Below, piece after piece: positions 1-8,432 of a stretch of 37,846 nt of DNA. Both the position numbers and the translations under genes were made by a program. The number at the start of each line of letters is the position of its first letter. Position 1 is the first letter of the stretch. Under the pieces are notes generated by a model, which saw only the letters and a list, made by a program, of their open reading frames with translations, had not been told where the DNA came from and did not search any database. The DNA comes from Falsigemmobacter faecalis. GTDB lineage: Bacteria; Pseudomonadota; Alphaproteobacteria; Rhodobacterales; Rhodobacteraceae. Location of the stretch: the NCBI RefSeq assembly GCF_003863335.1, contig NZ_RRAZ01000033.1, forward strand, positions 1-37,846, read 5' to 3'.

Positions 1-1
1 T

Positions 2-314
2 GAACGGCTGGCAGAGGCCGGGATCGAGCCCTCTGTCGGCAGCGTCGGTGACAGCTGTGACAACGCCCTGGCCGAGACGATCAACGGTCTGTTCAAGGCA
101 GAGGTCATTCACAGGCGTGGTCCGTGGCGGAACTTTGAAGCCGTCGAATACGCCACGCTGGAATGGGTCGACTGGTTCAACAACCCCTCGCCGGTTCTCT
201 TGAACCGGTGGCGTTCACCGGCTCGACCTGCTCGGGCCAATCGGGAACATCCCACCCGCCGAGGCAGAGGCAAACTTCTATGCAGCTCTGGAAACTGAAG
301 CCATGGCCGCATAA
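2..314 (+). pseudogene. IS3-family transposase OrfB, C-terminal part, frameshifted
   Basis: The frame starting at base 2 reads GDSCDNALAETINGLFKAEV, the block around the catalytic glutamate of IS3-type DDE transposases, then EWVDWFNN up to about base 184. The family motif that should follow (close to RLLEPIGNIPP) is found in another frame from about base 219 (RLDLLGPIGNIPPAEAE), running to a TAA at 312-314. The 34 nt between these points (185-218) fit neither frame and contain two overlapping hairpins. I read this as a short palindromic insertion that shifted the frame. The start is outside the window. Confidence 0.8.
185..218. repeat. Short palindromic insertion inside the IS3 transposase
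   Basis: Arms CCGGTT (191-196) and AACCGG (203-208) form one hairpin. CCGGTG (205-210) and CACCGG (216-221) form a second that overlaps it. The segment interrupts two well-conserved transposase blocks and changes the frame by one base. Its borders are inferred from protein alignment by memory, so they may be off by a few bases. Confidence 0.55.
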
Positions 315-483
315 CTAACCCTAATCAGCCTCCGGCAAACCCGGCGCGGTTCAGAGACGGCTGGACCAAACTTGTCATCCCGTTCATCAGTCAGGTCTGG
401 TGTTGAAACTCACCCGGATCTGAGCCGGCTTTTTCACCGAGAAGTGAGCCACCTCTGATTATGGATTTCGGCTCATGCTGGGG

Positions 484-1215
484 TCAAGGACGGGTTTGTC
501 TCCTTCTTTTTTCTGGCGGCAGCTTCCGCGGGCTTGCCTTGAAGCGGAAGCTGTCGTTTCCGGTTTCCAGGATGTGACAGCGGAGTGTGAGACGGTCGAG
601 CAAGGCTGTAGTCATCTTGGCATCGCCGAAGACGGTGGCCCATTCGCTGAAGCTGAGATTGGTGGTAATCGCCACGCTGGTTCGTTCGTAGAGCTTGCTC
701 AGTAGGTGGAGCAGCAGCGCCCCGCCCGACGTGCTGAATGGGAGGTACCCCAACTCGTCAAGGATCACGAGGTCAAGCCTGGTCATGCCTTCCGCGATCT
801 GTCCAGCCTTGCCCCTGGCCTTTTCCTGTTCGAGCGCATTGACCAGTTCAATGGTGGAGAAGAAGCGGACCTTTCTGCGGTGATGTTCGATGGCTTGGCT
901 TCCAAGCGCAGTAGCAACGTGGGTCTTGCCGGTTCCGGGGCCGCCAATCAGGACCAGGTTCTGTGCGCCATCCATGAACTCGCAGCGGTGCAGGGTGCGG
1001 ACAGTGGCCTCATTGACCTCGCTGGCGGCAAAGTCGAAGCCTGCGAGGTCCTTGCAGGCCGGGAAGCGCGCGGACTTCATGTGACAGGCGATCGAGCGCA
1101 CTTCGCGTTCGGCCAATTCGGCTTTCAGCAATTGCGAGAGCATCGGGATCGCAGCTTCAAAAGCCGGCGCTCCCTGCTCGATCAGATCGGTTACGGCCTG
1201 GGCCATGCCATACAT
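484..1215 (-). CDS. istB: IS21 helper ATPase IstB
   Basis: IstB is the AAA+ ATPase that helps IstA choose and engage its target DNA. The protein has a Walker A motif GGPGTGKTH near residue 90, Walker [10 protein letters not shown], and a TTNLSFSEW block, all typical of the family. The start shown ([11 protein letters not shown]) is only 2 nt past the istA stop. Relatives usually begin about 20 residues earlier with a segment close to MRHDPA..AIVIM. That segment is present here but in the istA frame (about 1266-1215), ending in a stop. Either the first residues were lost by a 2-nt insertion, or translation starts internally by coupling to istA. Confidence 0.92.
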   Translation of the reverse strand: MYGMAQAVTDLIEQGAPAFEAAIPMLSQLLKAELAEREVRSIACHMKSARFPACKDLAGFDFAASEVNEATVRTLHRCEFMDGAQNLVLIGGPGTGKTHVATALGSQAIEHHRRKVRFFSTIELVNALEQEKARGKAGQIAEGMTRLDLVILDELGYLPFSTSGGALLLHLLSKLYERTSVAITTNLSFSEWATVFGDAKMTTALLDRLTLRCHILETGNDSFRFKASPRKLPPEKRRRQTRP

Positions 1216-1217
1216 CT

Positions 1218-2795
1218 TCAGACTGTGCGAGCCATGATGACGATTGCCCCAGCAGCTGGATCATGACGCATAACGTCCTGCCTCGTGAGCTGGCTGCGCA
1301 GACCGTCATAGCGTTCGACATTGGCCTTTGGCTCGCGGTGCAAGACCAGTGCTTGCGGTGTGTCCAGTGGCGGCCCGCCGACCACCTTGCCGTCGATCAG
1401 GCGGTGCAGCAGGTTCAGCACATGGGTTTTGGTCGGCACACCCTCGGTCAACGCCAGTTCCACCGCGGCCAACACGGCCTGCTCATCGTGGTGAAGCACA
1501 AGCGCAAGGATGTCGACCATCTCACGATCACCACCGGGCCTGCGAAGCATGTGATCCTGCAACTGTCTGAACGCTGGCGGTAAATCCAAAAAGGGTGCGC
1601 CATTCCGCAAAGCGCCTGGCTTGCGCTGAAGGACCATCAGATAGTGCTGCCAATTATAGATCGTCTTCGGAGGCAGATGGTGACTGCGTTGGATCACGCG
1701 CGCATGTTCGCACAGGATGCTACCCTCAGCCGCCACAACCAAACGATCCGGATAGATCCGCAGGCTGACCGGTCGATTGGCAAAGGAGGCGGGAACAGAG
1801 TAGCGATTACGCTCAAAGCTGATCAGGCAGGTGGGCGAGACACGCTTGCTTAGCTCAATGAAGCCGTCAAATGCGACTGGCAGTGGCATCAGCTCGGCTT
1901 GTTCCTCAGCCCAGACATCAGCGAAGGTGCCAGGAAGTTTGCCATGCAGGGTCTCCCGCGACAGCGCGAGGCAACGCTCTTCAAGAAAGGCATTCAGCGC
2001 GACGAGATCCGGAAAGTCCGGCATTCTTTGCAATATCTGGTGGCGGGAATCCCGAACGTTCTTCTTGACTTGCCCCTTCTCCCACCCAGCGGCAGGATTA
2101 CAGAACTCGGGCTCATAAACATAGTGGTTCGCCATCGCGAGGAAGCGCATGTTGATCTGTCGCTCCTTGCCAGGGCCAACACGATCCACTGCCGTCTTCA
2201 TGTTGTCGCAGATACCCCGAGCAGGGATGCCGCCAAAAACACGGAAGCCGTGCCAATGCGCATCAAACAGCATCTCATGGGTCTGCAATGGGTAAGCCCG
2301 AAGTAAAAAAGCGCGGCTGTGCGCCAGCTTGATATGCGCCATCTGCAACTTCGTGCGCTCGCCACCCGGAACCGCCACGTCCTCGCTCCGGTCAAACCGG
2401 AAAGCATCGCCCGGCGCAAAATGCAGGGGCACAAAAGTCCCGCGCCCCGTTGTCTGTTGTTCGCGCTGCCGATCTGCCTTCCATCGTCGCGCAAAGGCTG
2501 CCACACGAGGATAGGAACCGGTGTAGCCAAGCTCCACAAGATCAGCATGTAACTGCTTAACTGTGCGCCGCTGCTTACGAGACTTCCCGGCTTCGGTCTT
2601 CAACCAACCAGCCAGCTTATCCGCATAGGGATCAATCTTGCCGGGCCGCTCCGGTGTGGAGAATTTTGGCTCGATGGTGTTCGCCGCCAAATGCTTCGTC
2701 ACCGTATTACGTGACACGCCAGTCAGCCGCGAAATCTCGCGGATCGACAGCTTCTGTCGTAAGTGCATTCGTCGGATGATGTTTAAAAGTCCCAT
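1218..2795 (-). CDS. istA: IS21 transposase IstA, possible catalytic substitution
   Basis: IstA is the DDE transposase of IS21 elements. An N-terminal helix-turn-helix ([20 protein letters not shown]) is followed by an integrase-type core with the blocks FRFDRSEDV (first Asp), CDNMKTAV (second Asp) and [10 protein letters not shown]. In relatives I recall, the last block reads GQVE, with the Glu as third catalytic residue; here the codon is AAG (Lys), one base from GAG. If that alignment is right the enzyme may be dead. The ATG at 2795 is preferred because GGAG lies 8 nt upstream; an in-frame ATG at 2855 would add 20 residues unlike the family start. Confidence 0.9.
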   Translation of the reverse strand: MGLLNIIRRMHLRQKLSIREISRLTGVSRNTVTKHLAANTIEPKFSTPERPGKIDPYADKLAGWLKTEAGKSRKQRRTVKQLHADLVELGYTGSYPRVAAFARRWKADRQREQQTTGRGTFVPLHFAPGDAFRFDRSEDVAVPGGERTKLQMAHIKLAHSRAFLLRAYPLQTHEMLFDAHWHGFRVFGGIPARGICDNMKTAVDRVGPGKERQINMRFLAMANHYVYEPEFCNPAAGWEKGQVKKNVRDSRHQILQRMPDFPDLVALNAFLEERCLALSRETLHGKLPGTFADVWAEEQAELMPLPVAFDGFIELSKRVSPTCLISFERNRYSVPASFANRPVSLRIYPDRLVVAAEGSILCEHARVIQRSHHLPPKTIYNWQHYLMVLQRKPGALRNGAPFLDLPPAFRQLQDHMLRRPGGDREMVDILALVLHHDEQAVLAAVELALTEGVPTKTHVLNLLHRLIDGKVVGGPPLDTPQALVLHREPKANVERYDGLRSQLTRQDVMRHDPAAGAIVIMARTV

Positions 2796-2954
2796 GTGGA
2801 TCACTCCGTCACCCCCCGCCACTGATCGCGTTGGGGGAAGGTTCACATGGCTCACTTCTCAATGATAATTATGCGCATCTCCGGCTCAGATCCGAGTGAG
2901 ATTCAACAGCCATGCGCCTCTGTCGAGCCGCGTGGCCCACAGCCGAACTGATGC

Positions 2955-4436
2955 TCATCGCAGGCGTGCGGGCAACTCAGTCTTTGATATACCCCGCTCC
3001 GCCATCTGCAAAAGTGCGTTCATATCAAGATGAGTTTCCAGATGCGCGGCCAGTTCATCAAGCACGTTCTCAACAGTGTCCTGATAAGAATAGCCCGGGA
3101 TCCCCGCGCCGAAGTCCGAGAGCCATGCGGCACGGAAAACATCGGCGGTAAAAAGCCCGTGAAGATAACTGCCCTGTACCCTTCCATCGGCCGAACGGGC
3201 CCCTTCGGGTAAGCCGTCAACCCTGGCAAAAGGGCGGGCGCAATCGGGGCCGGTGGTGCGGCCCAGATGGATCTCATAGCCCTCGACCCTCAGCCCCGTG
3301 GTTTCGTGCAGCGCGGATACGCGCGCAAGGCGCTTGTCCGGCGACATGATGGTTTCCACGTCGAGATACCCCAGGCCCTCCGTACGCCCTGGCGCACCTT
3401 CCAACCCCTCCGGGTCATGGATGCTTTTGCCAAGCATCTGATAGCCGCCGCATATCCCCAGGATCCGCCCGGCCCGCCGGTGATGCGCCTGCAGATCAAT
3501 ATCCCACCCCTGCGCGCGCAAGAATGCCAGATCGCCGCGGGTCGATTTCGTCCCCGGCAGGATCACCAGATCGGCATCCCCCGGAATGGGTTGCCCGGGC
3601 CGGACCATTTCCAGCCGAACCGAGGGGTCCATCTTCAACGGGTCCAGATCATCAAAATTGGCAATCCGCGACAGTGCAAGGCAAGCAACTTTCACATTGC
3701 CAGTGCCAAAGGCACGCAGATCCAGCGCATCCTCAGCCGGGAGCAGAGCAGCACGGGCAAACCAGGGCACAACCCCCAGGCCCTGCCAACCGGTGTGGTC
3801 CGCGATCAGGCGATAGCCGTCATCAAAGAGGCTCGGATCGCCGCGAAAGCGGTTGACGATAAAGCCGCGGATGCGCGCGCTGTCCTGCGCATCCATCACC
3901 ACCTGGCTGCCGACCAGCTGTGCAATCACCCCGCCCCGGTCGATATCGCCCACCAGCACCACCGGCACATCCGCGGCGGCGGCAAAGCCCATATTGGCAA
4001 TGTCATTGGCGCGCAGATTGACCTCGGCCGGGCTGCCCGCGCCTTCGACGATGACCAGATCACACTGGGATTTAAGCCGAGTGAAACTCTCCAGCACCGG
4101 GGCCAACAGCTGCGGCTTCAACCGCGCATAATCACGCGCTTTCACCGTGGCCAGTCGTCGCCCCTGCACAATCACCTGCGATCCGACATCGGTTTCCGGC
4201 TTCAACAACACCGGATTCATATCGGTATGAGGCGCCACCCCACAGGCCAGGGCCTGCAGCGCCTGGGCGCGGCCGATCTCGCCACCATCTTCCGTCACCG
4301 CAGCATTGTTGGACATATTCTGCGGCTTAAAGGGCCGCACCGAAAGGCCGCGCAGCTTTGCGGCCCGGCAGATCCCTGCCACCAGCAGCGATTTGCCAAC
4401 ATTTGAGCCGGTGCCCTGGATCATCAGCGCAGCCAT
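2955..4436 (-). CDS. cobQ: Cobyric acid synthase CobQ
   Basis: This cytoplasmic enzyme uses glutamine and ATP to amidate four carboxyl groups of adenosylcobyrinic acid a,c-diamide, giving adenosylcobyric acid. The protein has 493 residues, the usual length. It opens with a dethiobiotin-synthetase-like ATP-binding loop ([10 protein letters not shown], residues 7-16) and [10 protein letters not shown]. The C-terminal half is a class I glutamine amidotransferase with [10 protein letters not shown] (nucleophile Cys329) and GSYLHGLF (His426). Its ATG overlaps the stop region of cobO, so the two genes are translationally coupled. The other cobalamin genes are not in the window. Confidence 0.96.
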   Translation of the reverse strand: MAALMIQGTGSNVGKSLLVAGICRAAKLRGLSVRPFKPQNMSNNAAVTEDGGEIGRAQALQALACGVAPHTDMNPVLLKPETDVGSQVIVQGRRLATVKARDYARLKPQLLAPVLESFTRLKSQCDLVIVEGAGSPAEVNLRANDIANMGFAAAADVPVVLVGDIDRGGVIAQLVGSQVVMDAQDSARIRGFIVNRFRGDPSLFDDGYRLIADHTGWQGLGVVPWFARAALLPAEDALDLRAFGTGNVKVACLALSRIANFDDLDPLKMDPSVRLEMVRPGQPIPGDADLVILPGTKSTRGDLAFLRAQGWDIDLQAHHRRAGRILGICGGYQMLGKSIHDPEGLEGAPGRTEGLGYLDVETIMSPDKRLARVSALHETTGLRVEGYEIHLGRTTGPDCARPFARVDGLPEGARSADGRVQGSYLHGLFTADVFRAAWLSDFGAGIPGYSYQDTVENVLDELAAHLETHLDMNALLQMAERGISKTELPARLR

Positions 4437-5062
4437 CAGAATTCGATCCCGGCCTGCGCCTTAACTCCCGCGCGGAATGGGTGCTTTACCACCGTCATTT
4501 CGGTGACCAGATCGGCCAGCTCAATCACTTCGGGCTTTGCATTGCGGCCGGTTAACAGCACATGGGTCATCGGCGGTTTGTGATCGCGCAGGAAGCTGAC
4601 CACCTCGGCCACATCCAGATAATCATAGCGCAGCGCGATGTTGATCTCATCCAGAAGCACCAGACGGTTCACCGGATCAAGGATCATCTCCTGCGCCATC
4701 TCCCAGCCACGACGGGCGGCCGCGATATCGCGGGCGAGGTCCTGAGTTTCCCAGGTGAAGCCCTCTCCCATGGTATGAAACCGGCAGAGATCCGGAAAAT
4801 GCTGCAGCAGAAAATCGCGCTCGCCGGTGGCCATGGCACCTTTGATGAACTGCACCACAGCAACCGGCATACCATGCGAAATCGCCCGCATCACCATGCC
4901 AAAAGCTGAAGAAGGCTTGCCCTTTCCGGGGCCGGTCAGCACCAGGATCAGGCCTTTCTCGCCGGTTTTCTCAGCCATCATCCGGTCCCGCGCGGCTTTG
5001 ATTTTCGCCTTTTTATCGGCGTGGCGGCTCAGGTCCTCTGCGGCGGGCAGATCATCCGTCAT
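4436..5062 (-). CDS. cobO: Cob(I)yrinic acid a,c-diamide adenosyltransferase CobO
   Basis: CobO transfers the 5'-deoxyadenosyl group of ATP to cob(I)yrinic acid a,c-diamide, the step before CobQ. The protein has 208 residues and shows the family features: a P-loop near the N-terminus, [17 protein letters not shown], and [18 protein letters not shown]. The P-loop reads [10 protein letters not shown]; Pro50 stands where relatives have Ser or Thr after the lysine. The codon is CCT, one base from TCT. This could impair ATP binding. The ATG at 5062 is chosen over 5095 because AAGGGAA lies 7 nt upstream and the protein starts as usual ([20 protein letters not shown]). An IS5 element lies 131 bp upstream. 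Confidence 0.95.
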   Translation of the reverse strand: MTDDLPAAEDLSRHADKKAKIKAARDRMMAEKTGEKGLILVLTGPGKGKPSSAFGMVMRAISHGMPVAVVQFIKGAMATGERDFLLQHFPDLCRFHTMGEGFTWETQDLARDIAAARRGWEMAQEMILDPVNRLVLLDEINIALRYDYLDVAEVVSFLRDHKPPMTHVLLTGRNAKPEVIELADLVTEMTVVKHPFRAGVKAQAGIEF

Positions 5063-5193
5063 CACACATTCCCTTGACAAAACAGGCCTTCTCATGGCTT
5101 GCCTGACGCATCGTTGGTTCCTGCCGATGGCAGGCTAAGAGGGAATGCGAGAGCTGATTTTCGGATCAGAACGCCGCAGCCGCCCCCGCGACC
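5063..5193. promoter_or_regulatory. cobO leader between cobO and the IS5 element
   Basis: On the minus strand the 131 nt upstream of cobO contain a compact hairpin (CCTGCC-ATC-GGCAGG, about 5121-5135) and the cobO ribosome-binding site. I looked for a B12-riboswitch box and could not recognise one. Any native promoter further upstream has been separated by the IS5 insertion. Confidence 0.3.
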
Positions 5194-5302
5194 GGGCTTT
5201 GTTGCGCTATTAGGGATGAGGTCGGAATTGTCCCTTTCCCAGACACCTTCAGCGCATGCGGACGGTCTCGGGCGTGCCGAGAGATGTAAAGCGGTTCATG
5301 AC

Positions 5303-5342
5303 TGAGCGGTCGAACGTCATCGGTTCGAGAGAGACCGCGAAG
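5303..5342. repeat. Palindromic insertion near the transposase C-terminus
   Basis: On the plus strand the segment has arms TCGAAC (5310-5315; CGAAC core) and GTTCGA (5323-5328), with outer arms GCGG (5306-5309) and CCGC (5335-5338). It separates the transposase blocks EVQIRI and VMNRF and moves the frame by one base. Borders are inferred from the expected protein and may shift by up to one codon. Confidence 0.6.
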
Positions 5343-5819
5343 GATGCGGATCTGGACCTCTGCAGCCTGCCTGTCGAAGTCTCTGGCCATGATGCGCTCA
5401 CCGAGGAGTTTGACGCATCTCATCCTGGCCTCCACGCGACTTCGTCGGTGATATCCGGACCATTTCTTCCAGTTGGCCCGTCCGAACCGTTTGCATGCAC
5501 GTAGCGCTTCGTTGCGGGCCTGCAGGCCGGGGTCGTCGCCCTTCCAGGCTCTGGCATTTCGTCGTGGTGGTATGATGGCATCGGCACCTCGGGCCGCGAT
5601 GGCGGTATGAGAGCCTTTAGTGTCATAGATACCGTCGGCGGTGACACGACCGAGCGCCTCTTCAGCCGGGATCTGCGCCAGCAGGTCCGGCAGAACGGGC
5701 GCATCCCCGATGCGGTTTCTGGTCGTCTCCACCGCGCGAACTTCAAGTGTTTCAGCATCAATCGCGATGTGAACCTTGCGCCATTGCCTGCGACGGCTGG
5801 CCCCATGCCTGCGAATATG

Positions 5820-5865
5820 AGCCGGGCCAGAAAACAGTCCGGGGGACTGTTTTCCAGGCGATTGA
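5820..5865. repeat. Palindromic insertion in the middle of the IS5 transposase
   Basis: A perfect 10-bp stem, AAAACAGTCC (5831-5840) and GGACTGTTTT (5844-5853), has a 3-nt loop. The roughly 46-nt segment separates GEGEW from RRHGASRRRQ and shifts the frame. From memory, similar GGACTGTTTTCC palindromes are frequent between genes of Rhodobacteraceae, which would make this a member of a dispersed family; I could not verify this. Confidence 0.6.
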
Positions 5866-6416
5866 CCACTCGCCTTCGCCCGAGAGCTTGATTCCTGTGC
5901 TGTCCACCAACAGATGCAGCGGACCGGACGCCGCACGATACGGGATCTGCACCTTCAGGTGCTTCTGCCTGCGGCAGAGCGTCGTATAATCCGGCGTCGG
6001 CCAATCGAGCCCGGACAGGCTCAGAAGGCTCTCTACAAACCCTGTCGTTTGCCGCAGCGGCAGCCCGAACAGCACCTTGAGCGAGAGGCAGAATTGGATG
6101 GCAGCCGCCGAAAACCTCTCAGGATGACCCGGTTTGCCGTTCGGGGTCGCGAACCAGGACATCTTCGGGTCAAACCACACCATCAGAGAACCGCGGCGCT
6201 TCAGAGACTGGCTGTAGCTGGACCAGTTCGTCGTGCGGAAATGCGGGACAGGCTTGCTCATATGTCTACCTTAAACCCCTGACTCACAAATATGAATCCG
6301 CAGGTCGGATGGATAGTGCAACAAAGCCCATCTGTGCCGTTCGGGGGCGCTGCATGTCAGAGGCGCGCGACGGGGGCCCCGAGGGATCGGCGCCGCCCAT
6401 TGCGACGGGTTAATCT

Positions 6417-7430
6417 TCAGATGGTTGCGACGGGGCTGACCGGAGAGCCTACCGCGCCTGGCAAACGCAGCGGGGGCGCTGTCAGGAACACCGCGTTGCG
6501 CCCGCGGGCTTCCAGGGCCTGCGCCAGATCACGCAGATACCACAGCTCTGCCAGCGGCATTCCAAGACGAAACAGGCAGTGATTGTGCAAAGGCAGGCGA
6601 TAACAGCAGCTGCCGGCGGCATTATGCGGATTTTCGACCGCATAGTTGTCCGCTGCGATCGCGGCAATCTGCATCTCTCCGAGCCAGGTGAGCAGAGCGG
6701 TATCTGTCCCGTCAAGAACCGCACCCGTCTGATCCAGACGCGCCGGGTCGGGGGCGGTCTGCATATCCAGCAGCGCTTCGGCATAGCCTGTGCGCAGCAT
6801 CAGGATGTCACCGGGACGCAAACTGACATTTTGCGCCTTCATCGCCTGCTGCAGATCCGTCAGGCCGATGATGCTGCGGCCGGGGCCGAAATGGCGCAGC
6901 AGATCCACCAGGACGCCCCGCCCCTGCACACAGCTTTCGGCAAGGCGGGCGACCGACAAACGGTGCGCGTAGGAGCCATGGGCACCCGCACAGCCACCAC
7001 CGACCACATCTTTTCCCGCGCGAAAGCCGTTGTAGTAAACCGATTCCGCTTCGCCGTCGCCATCGGCATCGAACTGCGCCCCGACATGCGCCAGCGCATC
7101 CCACTGCGTTGAATATTGCAGCGACATCAGAACCTGATCGTCGCTCAGCACATCCTGCAATCCTGCTTCCACATTGCTCAGCGGATAGTTGATGTAGGGC
7201 GTATCGCCCAGACAGGTCGGCTGCAGCATCGGCGCTTTGCGGCGGGGGTGAATGCTCACCGTTCCCGGCACATCCAGCGGCAATGACAGGCAGAAGGCCA
7301 GTCCTTCGCGGATCTCAGCGGCGGCGGCCTGCCGCTCTGCGGGGCCGATGTAGTTCAGCGTGCCCAGCTCATCATCGGCGCCAAAACGCCCCCAGTTTGA
7401 GCCTTCCGGCGCCTGTGTCCATTGCGGCAT
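6417..7430 (-). CDS. Cyclase/kynurenine-formamidase-like metal hydrolase
   Basis: The protein (337 residues) belongs to the putative cyclase family that includes arylformamidases and other metal-dependent hydrolases of amide or ester bonds. The metal-binding region is the variant seen in one large subgroup: QYSTQWDALAHVG around residue 105, then YYNGFRAGKDVVGGG and HGSYAHR. LRPGDILMLRTGY and IAADNYAVENP follow, as in that subgroup. The ATG at 7430 is chosen because it overlaps the stop of the upstream dehydrogenase (TGATG) and gives the usual start MPQWTQAPEGSNWGRFG. The exact substrate is unknown; the neighbours suggest a ring-opened or lactone intermediate. Confidence 0.85.
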   Translation of the reverse strand: MPQWTQAPEGSNWGRFGADDELGTLNYIGPAERQAAAAEIREGLAFCLSLPLDVPGTVSIHPRRKAPMLQPTCLGDTPYINYPLSNVEAGLQDVLSDDQVLMSLQYSTQWDALAHVGAQFDADGDGEAESVYYNGFRAGKDVVGGGCAGAHGSYAHRLSVARLAESCVQGRGVLVDLLRHFGPGRSIIGLTDLQQAMKAQNVSLRPGDILMLRTGYAEALLDMQTAPDPARLDQTGAVLDGTDTALLTWLGEMQIAAIAADNYAVENPHNAAGSCCYRLPLHNHCLFRLGMPLAELWYLRDLAQALEARGRNAVFLTAPPLRLPGAVGSPVSPVATI

Positions 7431-8338
7431 CAGTTCTGTCCCCCCTGCTGTGCGGCGCTGGAAGCGCCCTGACTTTCCTGAAGAATCAAAGCATCCAGTG
7501 CCGCTTCTGCGGCCTGCGCCCGTGCTTGGGTTGCCTGATCCCATGCGTAAAATCCAGCGCCGGATTTTCGGCCAAGCGCCCCTTCCGCCACCTTCGCCTG
7601 CAAGGTGGCAGAGGGCGTCTGTGCGGCGCTGAGATCGGGATAGAGGTAGCCTGCGATGTTCAGATGGGTGTCCAGCCCGTTCAGATCACGCTGGCCGAAG
7701 GGACCTGTAAAGGCCAGCCGCACCCCCAGAGACCAGCGCACGATGCTGTCGATTGTCTCTGCATCCGCGACCCCCTGATCGAGCAGATGCAAACATTCGC
7801 GCATCATGGCGTGCTGAATGCGGTTGGCGACAAACCCGGGCACCTCCCGGTGCAAAACCGCAGGCTCTTTGCCCGAACCGCGCAAAAGCTCTGTCAGCTG
7901 CTCCAGCCGTTCGCGCGGCATCTGTGCCGAAGCCACCAGTTCAACCACCGGAATCACATCGGCGGGATTGAAGAAATGCGCGATCGCAAGGCGCTCCGGA
8001 TGGCGCATGTTGCGGCACAGATCGGCGGTCGTGAGCCCCGATGTGTTCGACGCGATCAGCACCTGCGCGGAGAAAAAGGCCTCCGCCCGCGCCAGCAGCT
8101 CCGTCTTGAGAGACAGAATTTCCGGCACCGCCTCGATCACCAGATCCGCTGAAGCCCAGTTCGCTGACAGTGCTGCCAGATCCTGTGCGATCGTCAGCTC
8201 CGGCAGGGATTTTTGCAGTTTTTCAAGAGCTTCTGCGTTCGGATCCACCACCGCTACCTGAAACCCTGCCCGGTGGAAATGCCGTGCAAGCCCCTGCCCC
8301 ATCACGCCCGCGCCCAACAAAACGACGTACCGTCGCAT
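7430..8338 (-). CDS. 3-hydroxyacyl-CoA dehydrogenase family protein
   Basis: This is an NAD-dependent dehydrogenase of the 3-hydroxyacyl-CoA type, 302 residues, a single-domain-pair enzyme rather than the large FadB fusion. It has a Rossmann loop GAGVMG (residues 9-14), VIEAVPE, ASNTSG, the catalytic-region HFFNPADVIPVVE, and GFVANRIQHAMMRE with the C-terminal helical domain. Some relatives oxidise L-gulonate or carnitine rather than acyl-CoA, so the substrate is open. The ATG at 8338 has GGGGGAGGA 5 nt upstream. It is the first gene of a leftward pair with the cyclase and diverges from the AtoE-like carrier. Confidence 0.88.
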   Translation of the reverse strand: MRRYVVLLGAGVMGQGLARHFHRAGFQVAVVDPNAEALEKLQKSLPELTIAQDLAALSANWASADLVIEAVPEILSLKTELLARAEAFFSAQVLIASNTSGLTTADLCRNMRHPERLAIAHFFNPADVIPVVELVASAQMPRERLEQLTELLRGSGKEPAVLHREVPGFVANRIQHAMMRECLHLLDQGVADAETIDSIVRWSLGVRLAFTGPFGQRDLNGLDTHLNIAGYLYPDLSAAQTPSATLQAKVAEGALGRKSGAGFYAWDQATQARAQAAEAALDALILQESQGASSAAQQGGQN

Positions 8339-8355
8339 GTGAATCCTCCCCCACG

Positions 8356-8391
8356 TTATAAGTTGACAATATAAATGAAGACGATTGATAA
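8356..8391 (+). promoter_or_regulatory. Divergent promoter region with candidate operator
   Basis: The 94-bp gap between the dehydrogenase and the carrier gene contains the inverted repeat TTATA-N9-TATAA (8356-8374), the size and layout of a LysR-type site. Overlapping it, TTGACA (8363-8368) lies 17 nt from TGATAA (8386-8391), a possible rightward promoter. The LysR gene at 11185 is the obvious candidate regulator. This is inference from sequence shape. Confidence 0.4.
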
Positions 8392-8432
8392 GAACAACAC
8401 ATAAGATTGAACTCGCCCTGGAGGAGGGACGG

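Larger units (their letters stand above)
1..353 (+). mobile_element. 3' end of an IS3-family insertion sequence
   Basis: The stretch holds the last part of an IS3-type orfB and a GC-rich terminal repeat ending at about 353 (…CCCGGCGCGGTTCA), which resembles the right ends of IS3-family elements in this group. The left part lies outside the window. 47 nt of unassigned sequence separate this end from the IS21 element that starts at 401. The element cannot be active as read here because its transposase frame is broken. Confidence 0.75.
401..2908 (-). mobile_element. Complete IS21-family element
   Basis: The 28-nt ends at 401-428 and 2881-2908 are inverted repeats that match at 26 of 28 positions, beginning TGTTGAA and ending GATCTGAGCCGG. 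A second, inner repeat pair (GAGAAGTGAGCC at 439-450 and its complement at 2849-2860) fits the multiple terminal repeats of IS21 elements. The 2508-bp element encodes istA and istB on the minus strand. The bases just outside the two ends do not match, so no target duplication is visible; this suggests recombination with another copy or a deletion next to one end. Confidence 0.9.
5248..6261 (-). pseudogene. IS5-family transposase, frame broken twice by hairpin inserts
   Basis: Three segments in different frames rebuild a normal transposase of this family. The first, from ATG 6261, ends at LLVDSTGIKLSGEGEW (about 5866). The second runs from RRHGASRRRQWRKVHIAIDA through TADGIYDTKGSHTAI and RSRVEARMRC to EVQIRI (about 5343). 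The third is VMNRFTSLGTPETVRMR, ending in TGA at 5248-5250. The two gaps are filled by about 46 nt (5820-5865) and 40 nt (5303-5342), each with a clear inverted repeat. DDE blocks (VDSTG, TADGIYD, RVEARMR) are otherwise intact. The gene is therefore inactive unless the inserts are excised. Confidence 0.8.
5194..6329 (-). mobile_element. IS5-family element with two palindromic insertions
   Basis: The ends are imperfect inverted repeats: GGGCTTTGTTGCGCTAT from 5194 and the complement of GGGCTTTGTTGCACTAT ending at 6329, a terminus common in IS5-type elements. The 1136 bp hold one transposase gene on the minus strand. Bases flanking the two ends do not form an obvious target duplication. The element is whole apart from two extra hairpin-forming segments in its gene. 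Confidence 0.82.

Noticed and set aside
3267-4406. Open frame of 379 codons on the plus strand
   Set aside because: It is the complement of cobQ, which has clear family motifs along its whole length.
5063-5193. Cobalamin riboswitch before cobO
   Set aside because: I could not find a B12-box or the usual set of helices; only one small hairpin is visible.
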